DNA of 64,000 bases from an uncultured Bacilli bacterium (lineage in GTDB: Bacteria > Bacillota_I > Bacilli_A > RF39 > UBA660), in NCBI GenBank assembly GCA_910584165.1, contig CAJTZU010000003.1:136542-200541 (forward strand). Reading direction: 5' to 3'. Positions 41,321 to 50,224 of this stretch are shown here, piece after piece. Made by a program: the position numbers and the translations under genes. Position 1 is the first letter of the stretch. Each line of letters starts with the position of its first letter. The notes under the pieces are model-generated. The model searched no databases. It was not told the origin of the DNA and worked only from the letters and a program-made list of their open reading frames with translations.

Positions 41321-43756
41321 ATGTTAGAACTAAAAGAGATAACAAAAAAATATGTCATCGGGGAAACTTTTCAGCCAGTATTAAAAGGAATCAATATAAC
41401 ATTTAGAAAAAACGAATTTACTTCTATCTTAGGAGCAAGTGGTAGTGGGAAAACAACTCTTTTAAATATTATTGGTGGGTTAGATCAATATGATAGTGGC
41501 GATTTATTGATAGAGGGAGTATCTACTAGAAAATATACAGATAGAGATTGGGATTCTTACAGAAATTATCGTGTTGGATTTATTTTCCAAAGTTATAATT
41601 TAATTGCTCATCAAACGGTTTTATCGAATGTGGAAATTGCGCTTACTTTATCAGGTGTATCTAAAAAAGAAAGAAAAAGAAGAGCTATCGAAGCATTAGA
41701 AAAAGTAGGATTAAAAGACCATATTCATAAAAGACCAAATCAACTATCAGGTGGGCAGATGCAAAGAGTAGCGATTGCTCGTGCTCTTGTTAATAATCCA
41801 GAAATTATTTTGGCGGATGAACCTACTGGTGCTCTTGATTCAGAAACTAGTGTTCAAATTATGGAGTTATTAAGTGAGATAGCGAAAGATAAATTAGTTA
41901 TCATGGTTACTCATAACCCAGAGTTAGCTCGTGAATATTCTAACCGTATTATCACTTTAAAAGATGGACTTATTGTGGATGATTCTAATCCGTATAAAGA
42001 AGAACAAAAGGAAGTAAAAAAGCGAAAAGTTACAAAGACTTCTATGTCTTTAATGACTTCTTTGGGATTATCTTTCAATAACTTGTTAACAAAAAAGGGA
42101 AGAACTATTCTAACTGCTTTTGCAGGTTCTATAGGTATTATTGGAATTGCCTTAATTCTTTCCTTATCTAATGGAGTATCTAAGTATGTTGCTAATATGG
42201 AAAGAGATTCCTTATCAGATTATCCATTAACATTTGAAAAAAATAGTTATGATTTTTCAAAATTATTTACGGTCAATGAAAAAGAAAAAGTAGAGTGTAG
42301 TGGAGATAAACTCTGTTCTGAAGATGATATTACAGAGCAAGTAAATTTACTTACAGATGGACTTATTAAAAAGAATAATTTAGAGGAATTTAAAAAATAT
42401 TTAGATTCTAATGAAGAAATGAAAGACTATGTAACAGAGATTCAATATGGTTACAATTTAGATTTACAAATTTATTCTAATAAGAGTGGGAATTATACTA
42501 GAATTAATCCTAATACTTTTAGTATTTTAGGTAATCAAGATATTAGCGAATCAGAAGCTGGTGTTACAGTATCTATGCCAGATACTACTACTCCTGTTTT
42601 CCAAGAATTATTAGATAATGAAGAAGTTTTAAATAGTAAATATGAAATAGTAGCAGGAAATCTTCCAAAAGACTATAATGAACTAGTACTTGTAGTTGGA
42701 AAAGATAATATTATTCCAGATTCTATTTTATATGCTCTTGATATAAAAGATAGAAAAGAAATAGGAAAACTTTTAGAGGAAATGGGTAAGAAAGAGGAAA
42801 AAGAAAGTACTAGTTATTCTTATGATGATATTTTAAAATTATCTTATAAATTAATTTTAAATACTGACTATTATAAAAAAGAAGATGGTATGTATCGAGA
42901 TTTTTCTAATGATAGAAATTATATGAATCATATTATAGAAAATGGTCTAGATATGAAAGTAGTTGGAATTATTCGTACAAAAGAGGATAGTACTGCTTCT
43001 AACTTTGTTGGCTATAAACATACTCTAACAGAATATGTAATTCGTGAGATTGCTAAAACAGATATTTATAAAGAACAAGTTCAAAATAAAGAAGTTAATG
43101 TGTTAACACATGAAGAATTTGATGGACTTAACAATACCTATGAAAATACAGCTAAGCTACTTGGGATTGCCAATTTAGATAATCCAGATTCTATTAATAT
43201 TTATCCTAATGATTTTGATTCTAAAGAAAAAATTGTAAAATTAATTGATAATTATAATGAAGAGCAAAAAAGTAATGGTAAAAATGATTTAGTGGTTTCT
43301 TATACAGATTTGATAAAAACAGTAGTAAGTGGAGTTACTTCTATTATCAATATTATCTCTTTTGTATTAATTGGATTTGTTGCTATTAGTTTAATTGTAT
43401 CTAGTATTATGATAGCAATTATTACCTATATTAGTGTTTTAGAAAGAACGAAAGAAATTGGTATTTTAAGAGCAATCGGTGCTAGTAAAAAGGATGTATC
43501 TCGTGTATTTAAAGCAGAAACAATTATTGAAGGTTTAATTGCAGGCTTACTTGGTATTGGCATTGCTTTATTAATTAGTATGCCAGTAAATTTCATTGTA
43601 TCTGCTGTAGCAGGAATTGAATCTGTTGCAAGTATGCCATTAGGAAGTGCTATATTCTTAATATTATTAAGTATTTTATTAAATGTTATTGCAGGTCATA
43701 TTCCATCTAAAATGGCTAGTAAGAAAGATCCTGTTATCGCACTTCGTTCGGAATAA
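41321..43756 (+). CDS. Fused ABC transporter ATPase-permease (MacB-like)
   Basis: 811 residues. N-terminal ATPase (1-225): Walker A GASGSGKTTLLNI, signature LSGGQMQRVAIARA, Walker B ILADEPTGALD. After a linker, a first membrane helix (about 265-288) leads to a large extracellular domain (about 290-660), and three C-terminal helices follow with the FtsX-type SVLERTKEIGILRAIGASKKDV motif. This is the MacB/FtsX mechanotransmission plan, common in peptide or antimicrobial export and sensing. The fused order ATPase-permease is usual for MacB. Control by the divergent TetR gene is likely. GGAGGAG ribosome site. Confidence 0.94.
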   Translation: MLELKEITKKYVIGETFQPVLKGINITFRKNEFTSILGASGSGKTTLLNIIGGLDQYDSGDLLIEGVSTRKYTDRDWDSYRNYRVGFIFQSYNLIAHQTVLSNVEIALTLSGVSKKERKRRAIEALEKVGLKDHIHKRPNQLSGGQMQRVAIARALVNNPEIILADEPTGALDSETSVQIMELLSEIAKDKLVIMVTHNPELAREYSNRIITLKDGLIVDDSNPYKEEQKEVKKRKVTKTSMSLMTSLGLSFNNLLTKKGRTILTAFAGSIGIIGIALILSLSNGVSKYVANMERDSLSDYPLTFEKNSYDFSKLFTVNEKEKVECSGDKLCSEDDITEQVNLLTDGLIKKNNLEEFKKYLDSNEEMKDYVTEIQYGYNLDLQIYSNKSGNYTRINPNTFSILGNQDISESEAGVTVSMPDTTTPVFQELLDNEEVLNSKYEIVAGNLPKDYNELVLVVGKDNIIPDSILYALDIKDRKEIGKLLEEMGKKEEKESTSYSYDDILKLSYKLILNTDYYKKEDGMYRDFSNDRNYMNHIIENGLDMKVVGIIRTKEDSTASNFVGYKHTLTEYVIREIAKTDIYKEQVQNKEVNVLTHEEFDGLNNTYENTAKLLGIANLDNPDSINIYPNDFDSKEKIVKLIDNYNEEQKSNGKNDLVVSYTDLIKTVVSGVTSIINIISFVLIGFVAISLIVSSIMIAIITYISVLERTKEIGILRAIGASKKDVSRVFKAETIIEGLIAGLLGIGIALLISMPVNFIVSAVAGIESVASMPLGSAIFLILLSILLNVIAGHIPSKMASKKDPVIALRSE

Positions 43757-43757
43757 T

Positions 43758-43783
43758 AAAAAAGCAAGGTTTTCTTGCTTTTT
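43758..43783 (+). terminator. Terminator after exporter gene
   Basis: GCAAG / CTTGC stem with 5-nt loop, flanked by A-run and five Ts. Confidence 0.75.
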
Positions 43784-43843
43784 ATTGATTTCATTGCAAT
43801 TGTTTCGTATAATATTAGTTAGAAATAAACCTAGGAGGTTTTT

Positions 43844-44686
43844 ATGGCTGTAGAAGTTACTATTAAGAAAAAAGGTTTCTTTAAAAGAAAAATAGAAATT
43901 CCAAAACTTGTATTTGAAGATATGGGATATGGAACAATGGATGATAATTGGAGGCTTTTAGAAAATGAAGTAGGGGAACCGACAATTGTTTATAGTCATA
44001 ATATATTAGAAAGAGGAATAGAAATTGTTTCTGAAAAGGAAGAAATTTTATTACGTTTACCTCTACCAACAGGAGAAAATGAAATCCGCTTCTTTTATGA
44101 ATATGTAGAAAGGTTATGTAAATACTTAAAAGTAGATACCTTTTTTAGATATGAAGAGGAATCCTATTTTGATAGAATAGAAGACTATATTAAATGGGAT
44201 ATTACTGCTAGTATTAGCGCTATTAGTGGTATGAGAGAATCTATTGAAAAGAAAGAATATGAAGAAATGTATATTTTTGGGGTATTAAATCCTATTACAA
44301 TAGGTCCCAAAGAATTAGATTTTATTGATGACAGCCCAAAAAAATTAGGAGAACTTTTACACAATTTACAAAGTGTAGATGCTTATTATGCTGGCACTAA
44401 AATTTATCAAAGAGAAAATGGAGCCTTATTTGGTATGTATGTTTTAACAGAGAATGTAAAATCAGTTATTCCATTAAAACCTACTATTCTTATGAATAAT
44501 GAATTAAAAGTAGAGGAATGGTATGTTACTTTTTGCTATGATGAGGATATTGATGGAAGCATATTGTTTGATGATTTCATTAGTTCTATAGATACAAGCG
44601 ATTATTACGATGCTACTCATTTCTTTATCACTTTGGAAAAAGAAAAGATGAAAGAATTATTAGATAAATATAGAAAAGAATTATAA
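43844..44686 (+). CDS. Uncharacterised cytosolic protein (DUF4299-like)
   Basis: 280 residues, no signal or membrane segment, acidic. The opening VEVTIKKKGFFKRKIEIPKLVFEDM and the later PLPTGENEIRFFYEYVERLCKYL and WYVTFCYDED segments recall DUF4299 proteins of streptococci and other Bacillota, but this is from memory of the pattern and uncertain. AGGAGG ribosome site; strong terminator follows. No function assigned. Confidence 0.6.
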   Translation: MAVEVTIKKKGFFKRKIEIPKLVFEDMGYGTMDDNWRLLENEVGEPTIVYSHNILERGIEIVSEKEEILLRLPLPTGENEIRFFYEYVERLCKYLKVDTFFRYEEESYFDRIEDYIKWDITASISAISGMRESIEKKEYEEMYIFGVLNPITIGPKELDFIDDSPKKLGELLHNLQSVDAYYAGTKIYQRENGALFGMYVLTENVKSVIPLKPTILMNNELKVEEWYVTFCYDEDIDGSILFDDFISSIDTSDYYDATHFFITLEKEKMKELLDKYRKEL

Positions 44687-44721
44687 AAAGATTGAAATTT
44701 TATTATTTCAATCTTTTTTTG
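44687..44721 (+). terminator. Terminator with 12-bp stem
   Basis: AAAGATTGAAAT / ATTTCAATCTTT, 6-nt loop, seven Ts. Confidence 0.88.
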
Positions 44722-44785
44722 TCGAAAAAAGGAAATAGGATATTTTTCAATAATAATATTAGTAGAAAGATAAGCGGTGTTGAAG

Positions 44786-45727
44786 ATGAAAAATGAAATT
44801 ATTCTATTTGAAAATCAAAAAGTAAAATTAGAAGTAAATGTGAAGGATGAAACAGTTTGGTTATCTTTAGAACAGATGAGTAAATTATTTGATAGAGATA
44901 AATCAGTTATTTCTAGGCATATTAAGAATACTTTACAAGAGGAATTAGATTCTTCAACTGTTGCAAATTTTGCAATAGTTCAAAAAGAAGGAAAAAGAAA
45001 CGTAACTCGTCAGGTTGATTATTATAATTTAGATATGATTATTAGTATTGGTTATCGGGTGAAATCAAAAAATGGAGTTATTTTTAGAAAATGGGCTAAT
45101 TCTATTTTAAAAGATTATTTATTAAAGGGTTATGTAGTTAATCAAAAAAGATTAGATTATTTAGAGAAAACAATTCAATTAATTGATATTGCTAATAGAA
45201 TGGAAGATAGATTAGAAGATAATGATGCGAAAGAAATTTTAAAAGTAATTGGAGGATATTCTAAAGCATTAAATTTATTAGATGATTATGATTATAAAAC
45301 CATAAGAAAAGTAGTTGGAAATAAAGATACTAGAAAGATTACTTATCAAGATTGTAAAGAGATTATTAGTAAATTAAAATTTCAAGAAAAGAGTTCTTTA
45401 TTTGCAATTGAAAGAGATAGTGGTTTAGAGGCTATCATAGGGGATATATATCAAACGTATGGAAAAGAAGATTTATATAAAAGTATTGAAGAAAAGGCTT
45501 CTAATTTCTTATATATGATTGTTAAAAATCATATTTTTATTGATGGCAATAAAAGAATTGCGGCAACTCTTTTCATTTACTTTTTAAATTTTTATCATAT
45601 CTTATATAAGAATGGTAGGGCTATTATTGATAATAATACATTAACTGCTTTAACCTTATTAGTAGCAGAATCTAACCCTAAAGAAAAAGAAGTACTTATT
45701 GACTTAATTATGAACTTTTTGGGATAA
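44786..45727 (+). CDS. RhuM-Fic/Doc fusion protein
   Basis: 313 residues. N-terminal RhuM-type domain (about 1-120): VWLSLEQMSKLFDRDKSVISRHIKNTLQEEL, RQVDYYNLDMIISIGYRVKSKNGVIFRKWANSILKDYLLKGYVVN. C-terminal Fic/Doc domain (about 195-313) with motif HIFIDGNKRIAATLF, keeping the catalytic His and the phosphate-binding Asn/Lys/Arg. Fic proteins transfer AMP, phosphate or other groups to protein targets. No antitoxin gene of Phd type is adjacent. The start at 44786 (ATG) is preferred over upstream GTG/TTG codons. First gene of the accessory-like segment. Confidence 0.88.
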   Translation: MKNEIILFENQKVKLEVNVKDETVWLSLEQMSKLFDRDKSVISRHIKNTLQEELDSSTVANFAIVQKEGKRNVTRQVDYYNLDMIISIGYRVKSKNGVIFRKWANSILKDYLLKGYVVNQKRLDYLEKTIQLIDIANRMEDRLEDNDAKEILKVIGGYSKALNLLDDYDYKTIRKVVGNKDTRKITYQDCKEIISKLKFQEKSSLFAIERDSGLEAIIGDIYQTYGKEDLYKSIEEKASNFLYMIVKNHIFIDGNKRIAATLFIYFLNFYHILYKNGRAIIDNNTLTALTLLVAESNPKEKEVLIDLIMNFLG

Positions 45728-45750
45728 CCTTTAAAAATAAAAATTAAGTA

Positions 45751-45781
45751 TTGACCTAAAGTAATGTTTAGGTGTTAAAAT
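45751..45781 (+). promoter_or_regulatory. MerR-type promoter/operator (site 1)
   Basis: TTGACC (45751-45756), 19-bp spacer, TAAAAT (45776-45781). The spacer holds the dyad ACCTAAA-N6-TTTAGGT (45754-45773), identical in both arms to the site at 48365. The overlong 19-bp spacer is the hallmark of MerR-activated promoters. It drives the flavodoxin-like gene. Confidence 0.82.
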
Positions 45782-45800
45782 GAAAATGTGGAGGTATTTT

Positions 45801-46792
45801 ATGAATAAGAAATTTATAGTAATATTGATATTAGTGATATTCATTTTAGGAGTCGTAATTACATTTAGCATGATTAAGAAGGGGGATAAAAAAGTGGATA
45901 AAGAAACAAACAATAATACTGAAATTAATAGCAATAGTAACAGTAATGAGAATACTCATCAAAATGTGGCTGTTATTTATTTTTCCGCAACAGGGACGAC
46001 AAAGGATGTAGCAGAGACTTTAAAAGAAGTAACTGATGGAGATTTTATTGAGATTATTCCAGAAGAAAAATATACTAGTAATGATTTAAATTATAATAGT
46101 GATTGCAGGGCTAATAGAGAGCAACAAGATTCAAAAGCAAGACCTAAAATTGAAAATAAAATAGATGTTAGTAAGTACGATGTTATCTATTTAGGATATC
46201 CTATTTGGTGGGGAACAGCACCTAAAATTATTTTAACTCTTTTAGATACCTATGATTTAAATGGAAAAACCGTAATTCCTTTTGTACTTCTGGTAGTACT
46301 GGAATAGAGCAAAGTATTCAAGATTTAAAAAATTACAAATCCAATATTCATTGGCTAGATGGAAAAAGATTTTCATCTCCTTCAAAAGCAGAAATTCAAA
46401 AATGGGTAGATAGTTTAGATATCCTAGTCACTAAAGATAAAAAACTTACTATTACTGTAAATAATCAAAAATTAACAGCAACTTTAGTAGATAATTCTAG
46501 TACAAAAGTGCTTTTAGAAAGATTAGAAAATGGTCCTATTACTATTGAAATGCATGACTATGGAAGTTTTGAAAAAGTAGGGTCTCTAGGATTTGATTTA
46601 CCAACGAATGATGAAGAAATTTCTACTGATGCTGGGGACATTATTTTATATCAAGGCAATTCTTTTGTTATTTACTATGATAAAAACAATTGGAATTTTA
46701 CTAAATTAGGGCATATCGATAATGTTTCAAAGATAGACTTAAAAAATATATTAGGAAGTGGAAATGTAACTGTTACCCTTTCTAAAGAATAG
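45801..46792 (+). pseudogene. Membrane-anchored flavodoxin + cyclophilin-like fusion, frameshifted
   Basis: The first frame (45801-46307) encodes an anchor helix (about 3-21), an Asn-rich linker and a flavodoxin domain (VIYFSATGTTKDVAETL, YLGYPIWWGTAPK). It is broken near 46280: in the next frame the sequence continues as CTSGSTGIEQSIQDLKNY, the expected end of a flavodoxin, and then a cyclophilin-like (AF2212/COG2164 type) domain to 46792. One extra T in CCTTTTG would restore the frame. The intact protein would be about 330 residues. It is preceded by GGAGG and by a MerR-type promoter shared with the aldo/keto reductase gene. A sequencing error is possible. Confidence 0.82.
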
Positions 46793-46803
46793 TCTTAAAA
46801 AAG

Positions 46804-46829
46804 CAAATCTAAAACTTAGATTTGTTTTT
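46804..46829 (+). terminator. Terminator after flavodoxin-like gene
   Basis: CAAATCTAA / TTAGATTTG, 3-nt loop, five Ts. Confidence 0.8.
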
Positions 46830-46830
46830 A

Positions 46831-46839
46831 TGTTATAAT
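46831..46839 (+). promoter_or_regulatory. Extended -10 promoter of ogt (TGTTATAAT)
   Basis: Starts one base after the terminator T-run, 22 bases before the ogt ATG. Confidence 0.7.
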
Positions 46840-46860
46840 AAGGGAAATAGAAGGTGATGT

Positions 46861-47397
46861 ATGATTATTGTTTCTCATTATTCTTCCTTGCTAGGGGATA
46901 TTTTAATAGCAGTTCAAAATGATAAATTAGTTGGACTTTGGTTAGAAAATCAAAAGCATTATCTTTCAAATTTTAAAGAAAATGTGAAAGAAGATAATCA
47001 AAATGAAATAATTTTGCAAGTAAAAAGTTGGTTAGATAGGTATTTTAATAGAGAAAATCCTAGTATAAAACAGTTAGATATAGAACTTATTGGAACAGAA
47101 TTTCAAAAAATGGTATGGAAAATATTGCAGACTATTCCATATGGAACAGTTATTACTTATAAAGATATTGCATTAGAAATAGCAAAACAAAAGGGGATAA
47201 AAAGCATGTCTTCACAAGCAGTTGGAAGTGCAGTTGGACGTAATCCTATTTCTATTATTATTCCTTGTCATAGAGTGCTCGGTAGTAATAAAAGTTTAAC
47301 TGGCTATGCTGGTGGAATTGATAAAAAAATAAAACTATTAGAATTAGAAAATGTAGAGCTTTCTACTTTTACGATTCCAAAAGAAAAAAGCAATTGA
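46861..47397 (+). CDS. ogt: Methylated-DNA-protein cysteine methyltransferase
   Basis: 178 residues. The active-site motif IIPCHRVLGSNKSLTGYAGG carries the acceptor Cys; FQKMVWKILQTIPYGTVITYKDIA is the helix-turn-helix for DNA binding. Ogt/MGMT removes O6-alkyl groups from guanine in DNA by irreversible transfer to its own Cys. It lacks the Ada N-terminal regulatory domain. A terminator (GCAAT / ATTGC with T-run, near 47390-47409) follows, shared with the convergent GNAT gene. Confidence 0.95.
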   Translation: MIIVSHYSSLLGDILIAVQNDKLVGLWLENQKHYLSNFKENVKEDNQNEIILQVKSWLDRYFNRENPSIKQLDIELIGTEFQKMVWKILQTIPYGTVITYKDIALEIAKQKGIKSMSSQAVGSAVGRNPISIIIPCHRVLGSNKSLTGYAGGIDKKIKLLELENVELSTFTIPKEKSN

Positions 47398-47407
47398 TTG
47401 CTTTTTT

Positions 47408-47866
47408 TTAATTTTTTTGACTAGATTCTCTTTTTTGATAATCTAGAAAGTTTAAAATATAATGTCTATTATGTTTTTGTACAAATCCAGCTTTCATGGC
47501 AATAGCAGCACTTCTTTCGTTGACGGCAAGAATATTAATTCTATCTATATTTTGACTAAAAATATCTTCTACTACTGTTTGTAATGTAATTTGTCCAATA
47601 CCTCTATTTTGAAAATCTTCTACAATATGATAAGTGATACCTCTTACATTTTCACTACCACCCACATCAAACCTACCAATTACCGTAGAATCTGTATTAA
47701 TAATATAATAGTGTACACTATCTTGTTTATTATCTTTTTGTTTTAATAGAAGATACTGTTCCTGATATTTTGTTAATGGTAGTATAAACTCTAAAAATTC
47801 ACCATGTTTATTAAAACGAAACTCAGGTGGTTTCATAGTATCTGTTATTTTTGATGGGTCAATCAT
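47408..47866 (-). CDS. GNAT-family N-acetyltransferase
   Basis: 152 residues from the ATG at 47866, chosen because TAGGAGTG lies 6 bases upstream; the extension to 47890 lies in the previous gene's end region. GNAT motif A is seen in ITYHIVEDFQNRGIGQITLQTVVE, and ILAVNERSAAIAMKAGFVQ is motif B. Similar to RimJ/RimL-like acetyltransferases; the acceptor is unknown. Second gene after the MerR regulator on the same strand (27-base gap), so probably part of its operon. Confidence 0.88.
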   Translation of the reverse strand: MIDPSKITDTMKPPEFRFNKHGEFLEFILPLTKYQEQYLLLKQKDNKQDSVHYYIINTDSTVIGRFDVGGSENVRGITYHIVEDFQNRGIGQITLQTVVEDIFSQNIDRINILAVNERSAAIAMKAGFVQKHNRHYILNFLDYQKRESSQKN

Positions 47867-47893
47867 ATTTATCACTCCTAAACTAATCACACA

Positions 47894-48334
47894 CTATTTG
47901 TGTGCATTCTCATAGTATTTTTTAATGTCACTAGGCATTTTATCAAGTGTAATTGTTTTCATTCTTTTTTCCGTTCCATCTTTTAATGCCTCATCATAAT
48001 ACCAACATTTATAATTAATCATATTTAAAGCACGCTCTAATTCTGACATCTCTTTTTCAATACTCTTTTTTCTAGCAAGAAACATTTCTTTTCGTTTACT
48101 AATTGTTTCATCTCCTAGAGAACACCAATGCATAAATTCTTTGATTTCTTTTATCTGCATTCCTGATTTTTTTAAGCATTCTATTACCCTTAAAGCTTCG
48201 ATAGTCTTTTCATTAAATTTTCTAATACCAGAAGAATCTCTTTCTAAATCCAATAATAATCCTTCTTTATCATAGAACCTTAAGGTGGGAATCGGTAAAT
48301 TAAATATTTCTGAAACTTCTCCAATACTATACAT
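47894..48334 (-). CDS. MerR-family regulator
   Basis: 146 residues. The MerR DNA-binding domain (MYSIGEVSEIFNLPIPTLRFYDKEGLLLDLERDSSGIRKFNEKTIEALRVIECLKKSGMQIKEIKEFM) is followed by a coiled-coil dimerisation helix. No Cys cluster of metal sensors is present; the type matches AdhR-like aldehyde/redox responders. The start at 48334 has GGAGG 7 bases upstream. It is divergent from a membrane-anchored aldo/keto reductase whose promoter carries a 19-bp-spacer MerR site, and a second such site lies at 45751. Confidence 0.92.
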   Translation of the reverse strand: MYSIGEVSEIFNLPIPTLRFYDKEGLLLDLERDSSGIRKFNEKTIEALRVIECLKKSGMQIKEIKEFMHWCSLGDETISKRKEMFLARKKSIEKEMSELERALNMINYKCWYYDEALKDGTEKRMKTITLDKMPSDIKKYYENAHK

Positions 48335-48361
48335 AAAAACCTCCAAATAAAAAAATAATAC

Positions 48362-48392
48362 TTGACCTAAAGTTAAGTTTAGGTATTACAAT
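48362..48392 (+). promoter_or_regulatory. MerR-type promoter/operator (site 2)
   Basis: TTGACC (48362-48367), 19-bp spacer, TACAAT (48387-48392), with dyad ACCTAAA-N6-TTTAGGT at 48365-48384. It lies between the divergent MerR gene and the aldo/keto reductase gene. Confidence 0.85.
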
Positions 48393-48435
48393 GATAGTAG
48401 CACATAAAAAAAGAAAGTGCAAGAGGAGGGAATAT

Positions 48436-49404
48436 ATGAAAAAGAATATAATAATAGCAATCTCTTTTCTACTTTTCATAGTAGTTACTTCCTTTTATCT
48501 ATGGAAAGAACAGGAAAAGAAAGAAAAATTGGAGGATAAAAAAATGAATATAAAAGAAAATGTTTCTAATGATACAAACTTTGATTTTAATGCTAAAACT
48601 GTAAAACTAAACAGTGGATATGATATGCCCATTATAGGACTTGGAACATGGACACAGAATGATGAAACAACTGAAAATTCTGTATATTTCGCTTTAAAGG
48701 ATGGCTATCGGTTAATTGATACAGCGCAATATTATGGAAATGAGGTAGGAGTAGGAAATGGTATTCAAAAAGCAATCAAAGAAGGATTTGTTACAAGAGA
48801 AGAAATCTTCATTACTACGAAGGTATCTCCTTCTAATTATTACAATACTGCTTCTTCTATAGAGGAATCTTTAAGAAAACTCCAAGTAGATTATATTGAT
48901 TTAATTTTTATTCATCAACGTGGTTCTAATGATGAAGAAGTGTATAAGGCAATGGAACAAGCTGTAAATGAGGGAAAAGTAAAATCCATTGGAATTTCTA
49001 ATTATTATACGAAAGAAGCTATTGATGAAGTTTTAAGTTATGCGACTATAACACCTGCTGTTATTCAAAATGAAAATCATTTGTATTATCAAAATATGGA
49101 ATTACAAGAATATGTTAGACAATATGGAATTGTCATAGAATCATGGTATCCATTTGGAGGTAGAGGGCATACCAAAGACCATTTTAATAATGATGTAATA
49201 TTAGAACTTTCTAAAAAATATCAGAAAACTTCTGCCCAAATTATTTTAAGATGGCAATTGCAAGCAGGCTATATCGTTATTCCTGGTTCTAGTAATCCTA
49301 GTCATATTAAAGAAAATTATGAAGTATTTGACTTTGAATTATCACTCTCTGATATGGAAAAGATAACAAGCCTAAATAAAATGCAAAGATATGAAAATTG
49401 GTAA
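48436..49404 (+). CDS. Membrane-anchored aldo/keto reductase
   Basis: 322 residues. N-terminal anchor helix (about 3-22), charged linker, then a full AKR barrel: MPIIGLGTWTQND, GYRLIDTAQYYGNEVGVG (catalytic Asp and Tyr), ITTKVSP (Lys), LIFIHQRG (His), GISNYYTKEAIDEVL and VIPGSSNPSHIKENYEVFDFELS (NADPH-binding). Aldo/keto reductases are normally cytosolic; a signal/anchor on one is unusual and raises the question of cofactor supply outside. The start at 48436 follows GAGGAGGG. It is under a MerR-type promoter. Confidence 0.88.
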   Translation: MKKNIIIAISFLLFIVVTSFYLWKEQEKKEKLEDKKMNIKENVSNDTNFDFNAKTVKLNSGYDMPIIGLGTWTQNDETTENSVYFALKDGYRLIDTAQYYGNEVGVGNGIQKAIKEGFVTREEIFITTKVSPSNYYNTASSIEESLRKLQVDYIDLIFIHQRGSNDEEVYKAMEQAVNEGKVKSIGISNYYTKEAIDEVLSYATITPAVIQNENHLYYQNMELQEYVRQYGIVIESWYPFGGRGHTKDHFNNDVILELSKKYQKTSAQIILRWQLQAGYIVIPGSSNPSHIKENYEVFDFELSLSDMEKITSLNKMQRYENW

Positions 49405-49407
49405 GAA

Positions 49408-49441
49408 AAAAAGTAAGTTTAGTGATTAGGCTTACTTTTTT
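49408..49441 (+). terminator. Terminator after aldo/keto reductase gene
   Basis: AAAAAGTAAG / CTTACTTTTT, 13-nt loop, T-run. Confidence 0.75.
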
Positions 49442-49443
49442 CA

Positions 49444-49452
49444 TGATATAAT
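49444..49452 (+). promoter_or_regulatory. Extended -10 promoter (TGATATAAT)
   Basis: Two bases after the terminator T-run, 45 bases before the ATG at 49497. Confidence 0.65.
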
Positions 49453-49496
49453 ATTTCATATAAGAATGTGATAAATTTTCACTGAAAGGAAAAATT

Positions 49497-50147
49497 ATGA
49501 AAAAGAAAATCATTGTAATTATAATAGCCATATTCATTATTTTATTAGCGCCTATTCCAAATCATTTAAAAGATGGTGGTACAGTAGAATGGATTTCATT
49601 AACTTATAAAGTATCTAAAGTACATAGACTTGGGGAAAGTGGTTATCAAAATGGTTGGATAATAGAAATATTAGGAATTAAAATCTATGATAATGTAAGA
49701 AGCGATAATTTATCTTTAGATAAAAATAATAAAGGTGAAGATAAAAAAGAAAATAAATTAACTTGGGATGAAATTACAGATGATGGAGTTAATGAAGCAC
49801 TATTATTAGAAAACGTTGATCAAGAAATATTGACAGAAATTGCAACAGAACTTCAAACATTAATAGAAGAAGAGGAAGAAGAAGAAAGAAGAAATCCTGA
49901 AATTGTAATTACAGAGGGGTGGACTAGGGTATTTCAAACAGAAAGGTATCAAAAAGTTGTAAATATAGGAACTCCTGCTATAAAACCACTATATCTTATT
50001 TTATATAAAAGCCCTAATGCAGGTATGTATGAATATATTTGTGCAAAGGCATTGTATGATATAAGTGGATATGATTTTGAATGGGCAACCTCTATAGAGT
50101 TTTTGAAAAAATTTAATGAAAAAATTTTGGCAGAAAAAAGCTTATAA
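49497..50147 (+). CDS. Exported protein of unknown function
   Basis: 216 residues with a signal or anchor helix (about 3-18), then NHLKDGGTVEWISLTYKVSKVHRLG, a pattern recurrent in small exported proteins of Clostridia whose role is unknown. A Glu-rich helix lies at about 120-135. The C-terminal part (about 135-216) contains a repeat-like GTPAIKPLYLILYKSPNAGMYEYICAKALYDISG segment resembling a HEAT-type helical pair, so it may be two modules joined. AAGGAAAAATT precedes the start. Confidence 0.65.
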   Translation: MKKKIIVIIIAIFIILLAPIPNHLKDGGTVEWISLTYKVSKVHRLGESGYQNGWIIEILGIKIYDNVRSDNLSLDKNNKGEDKKENKLTWDEITDDGVNEALLLENVDQEILTEIATELQTLIEEEEEEERRNPEIVITEGWTRVFQTERYQKVVNIGTPAIKPLYLILYKSPNAGMYEYICAKALYDISGYDFEWATSIEFLKKFNEKILAEKSL

Positions 50148-50224
50148 ATAGTAATTGGGAGTTAGAGTAGTTATTGTTATTAAGAAAATAAATCATTGTG
50201 TATTTAAAAAGGGAGACTAAAAAT

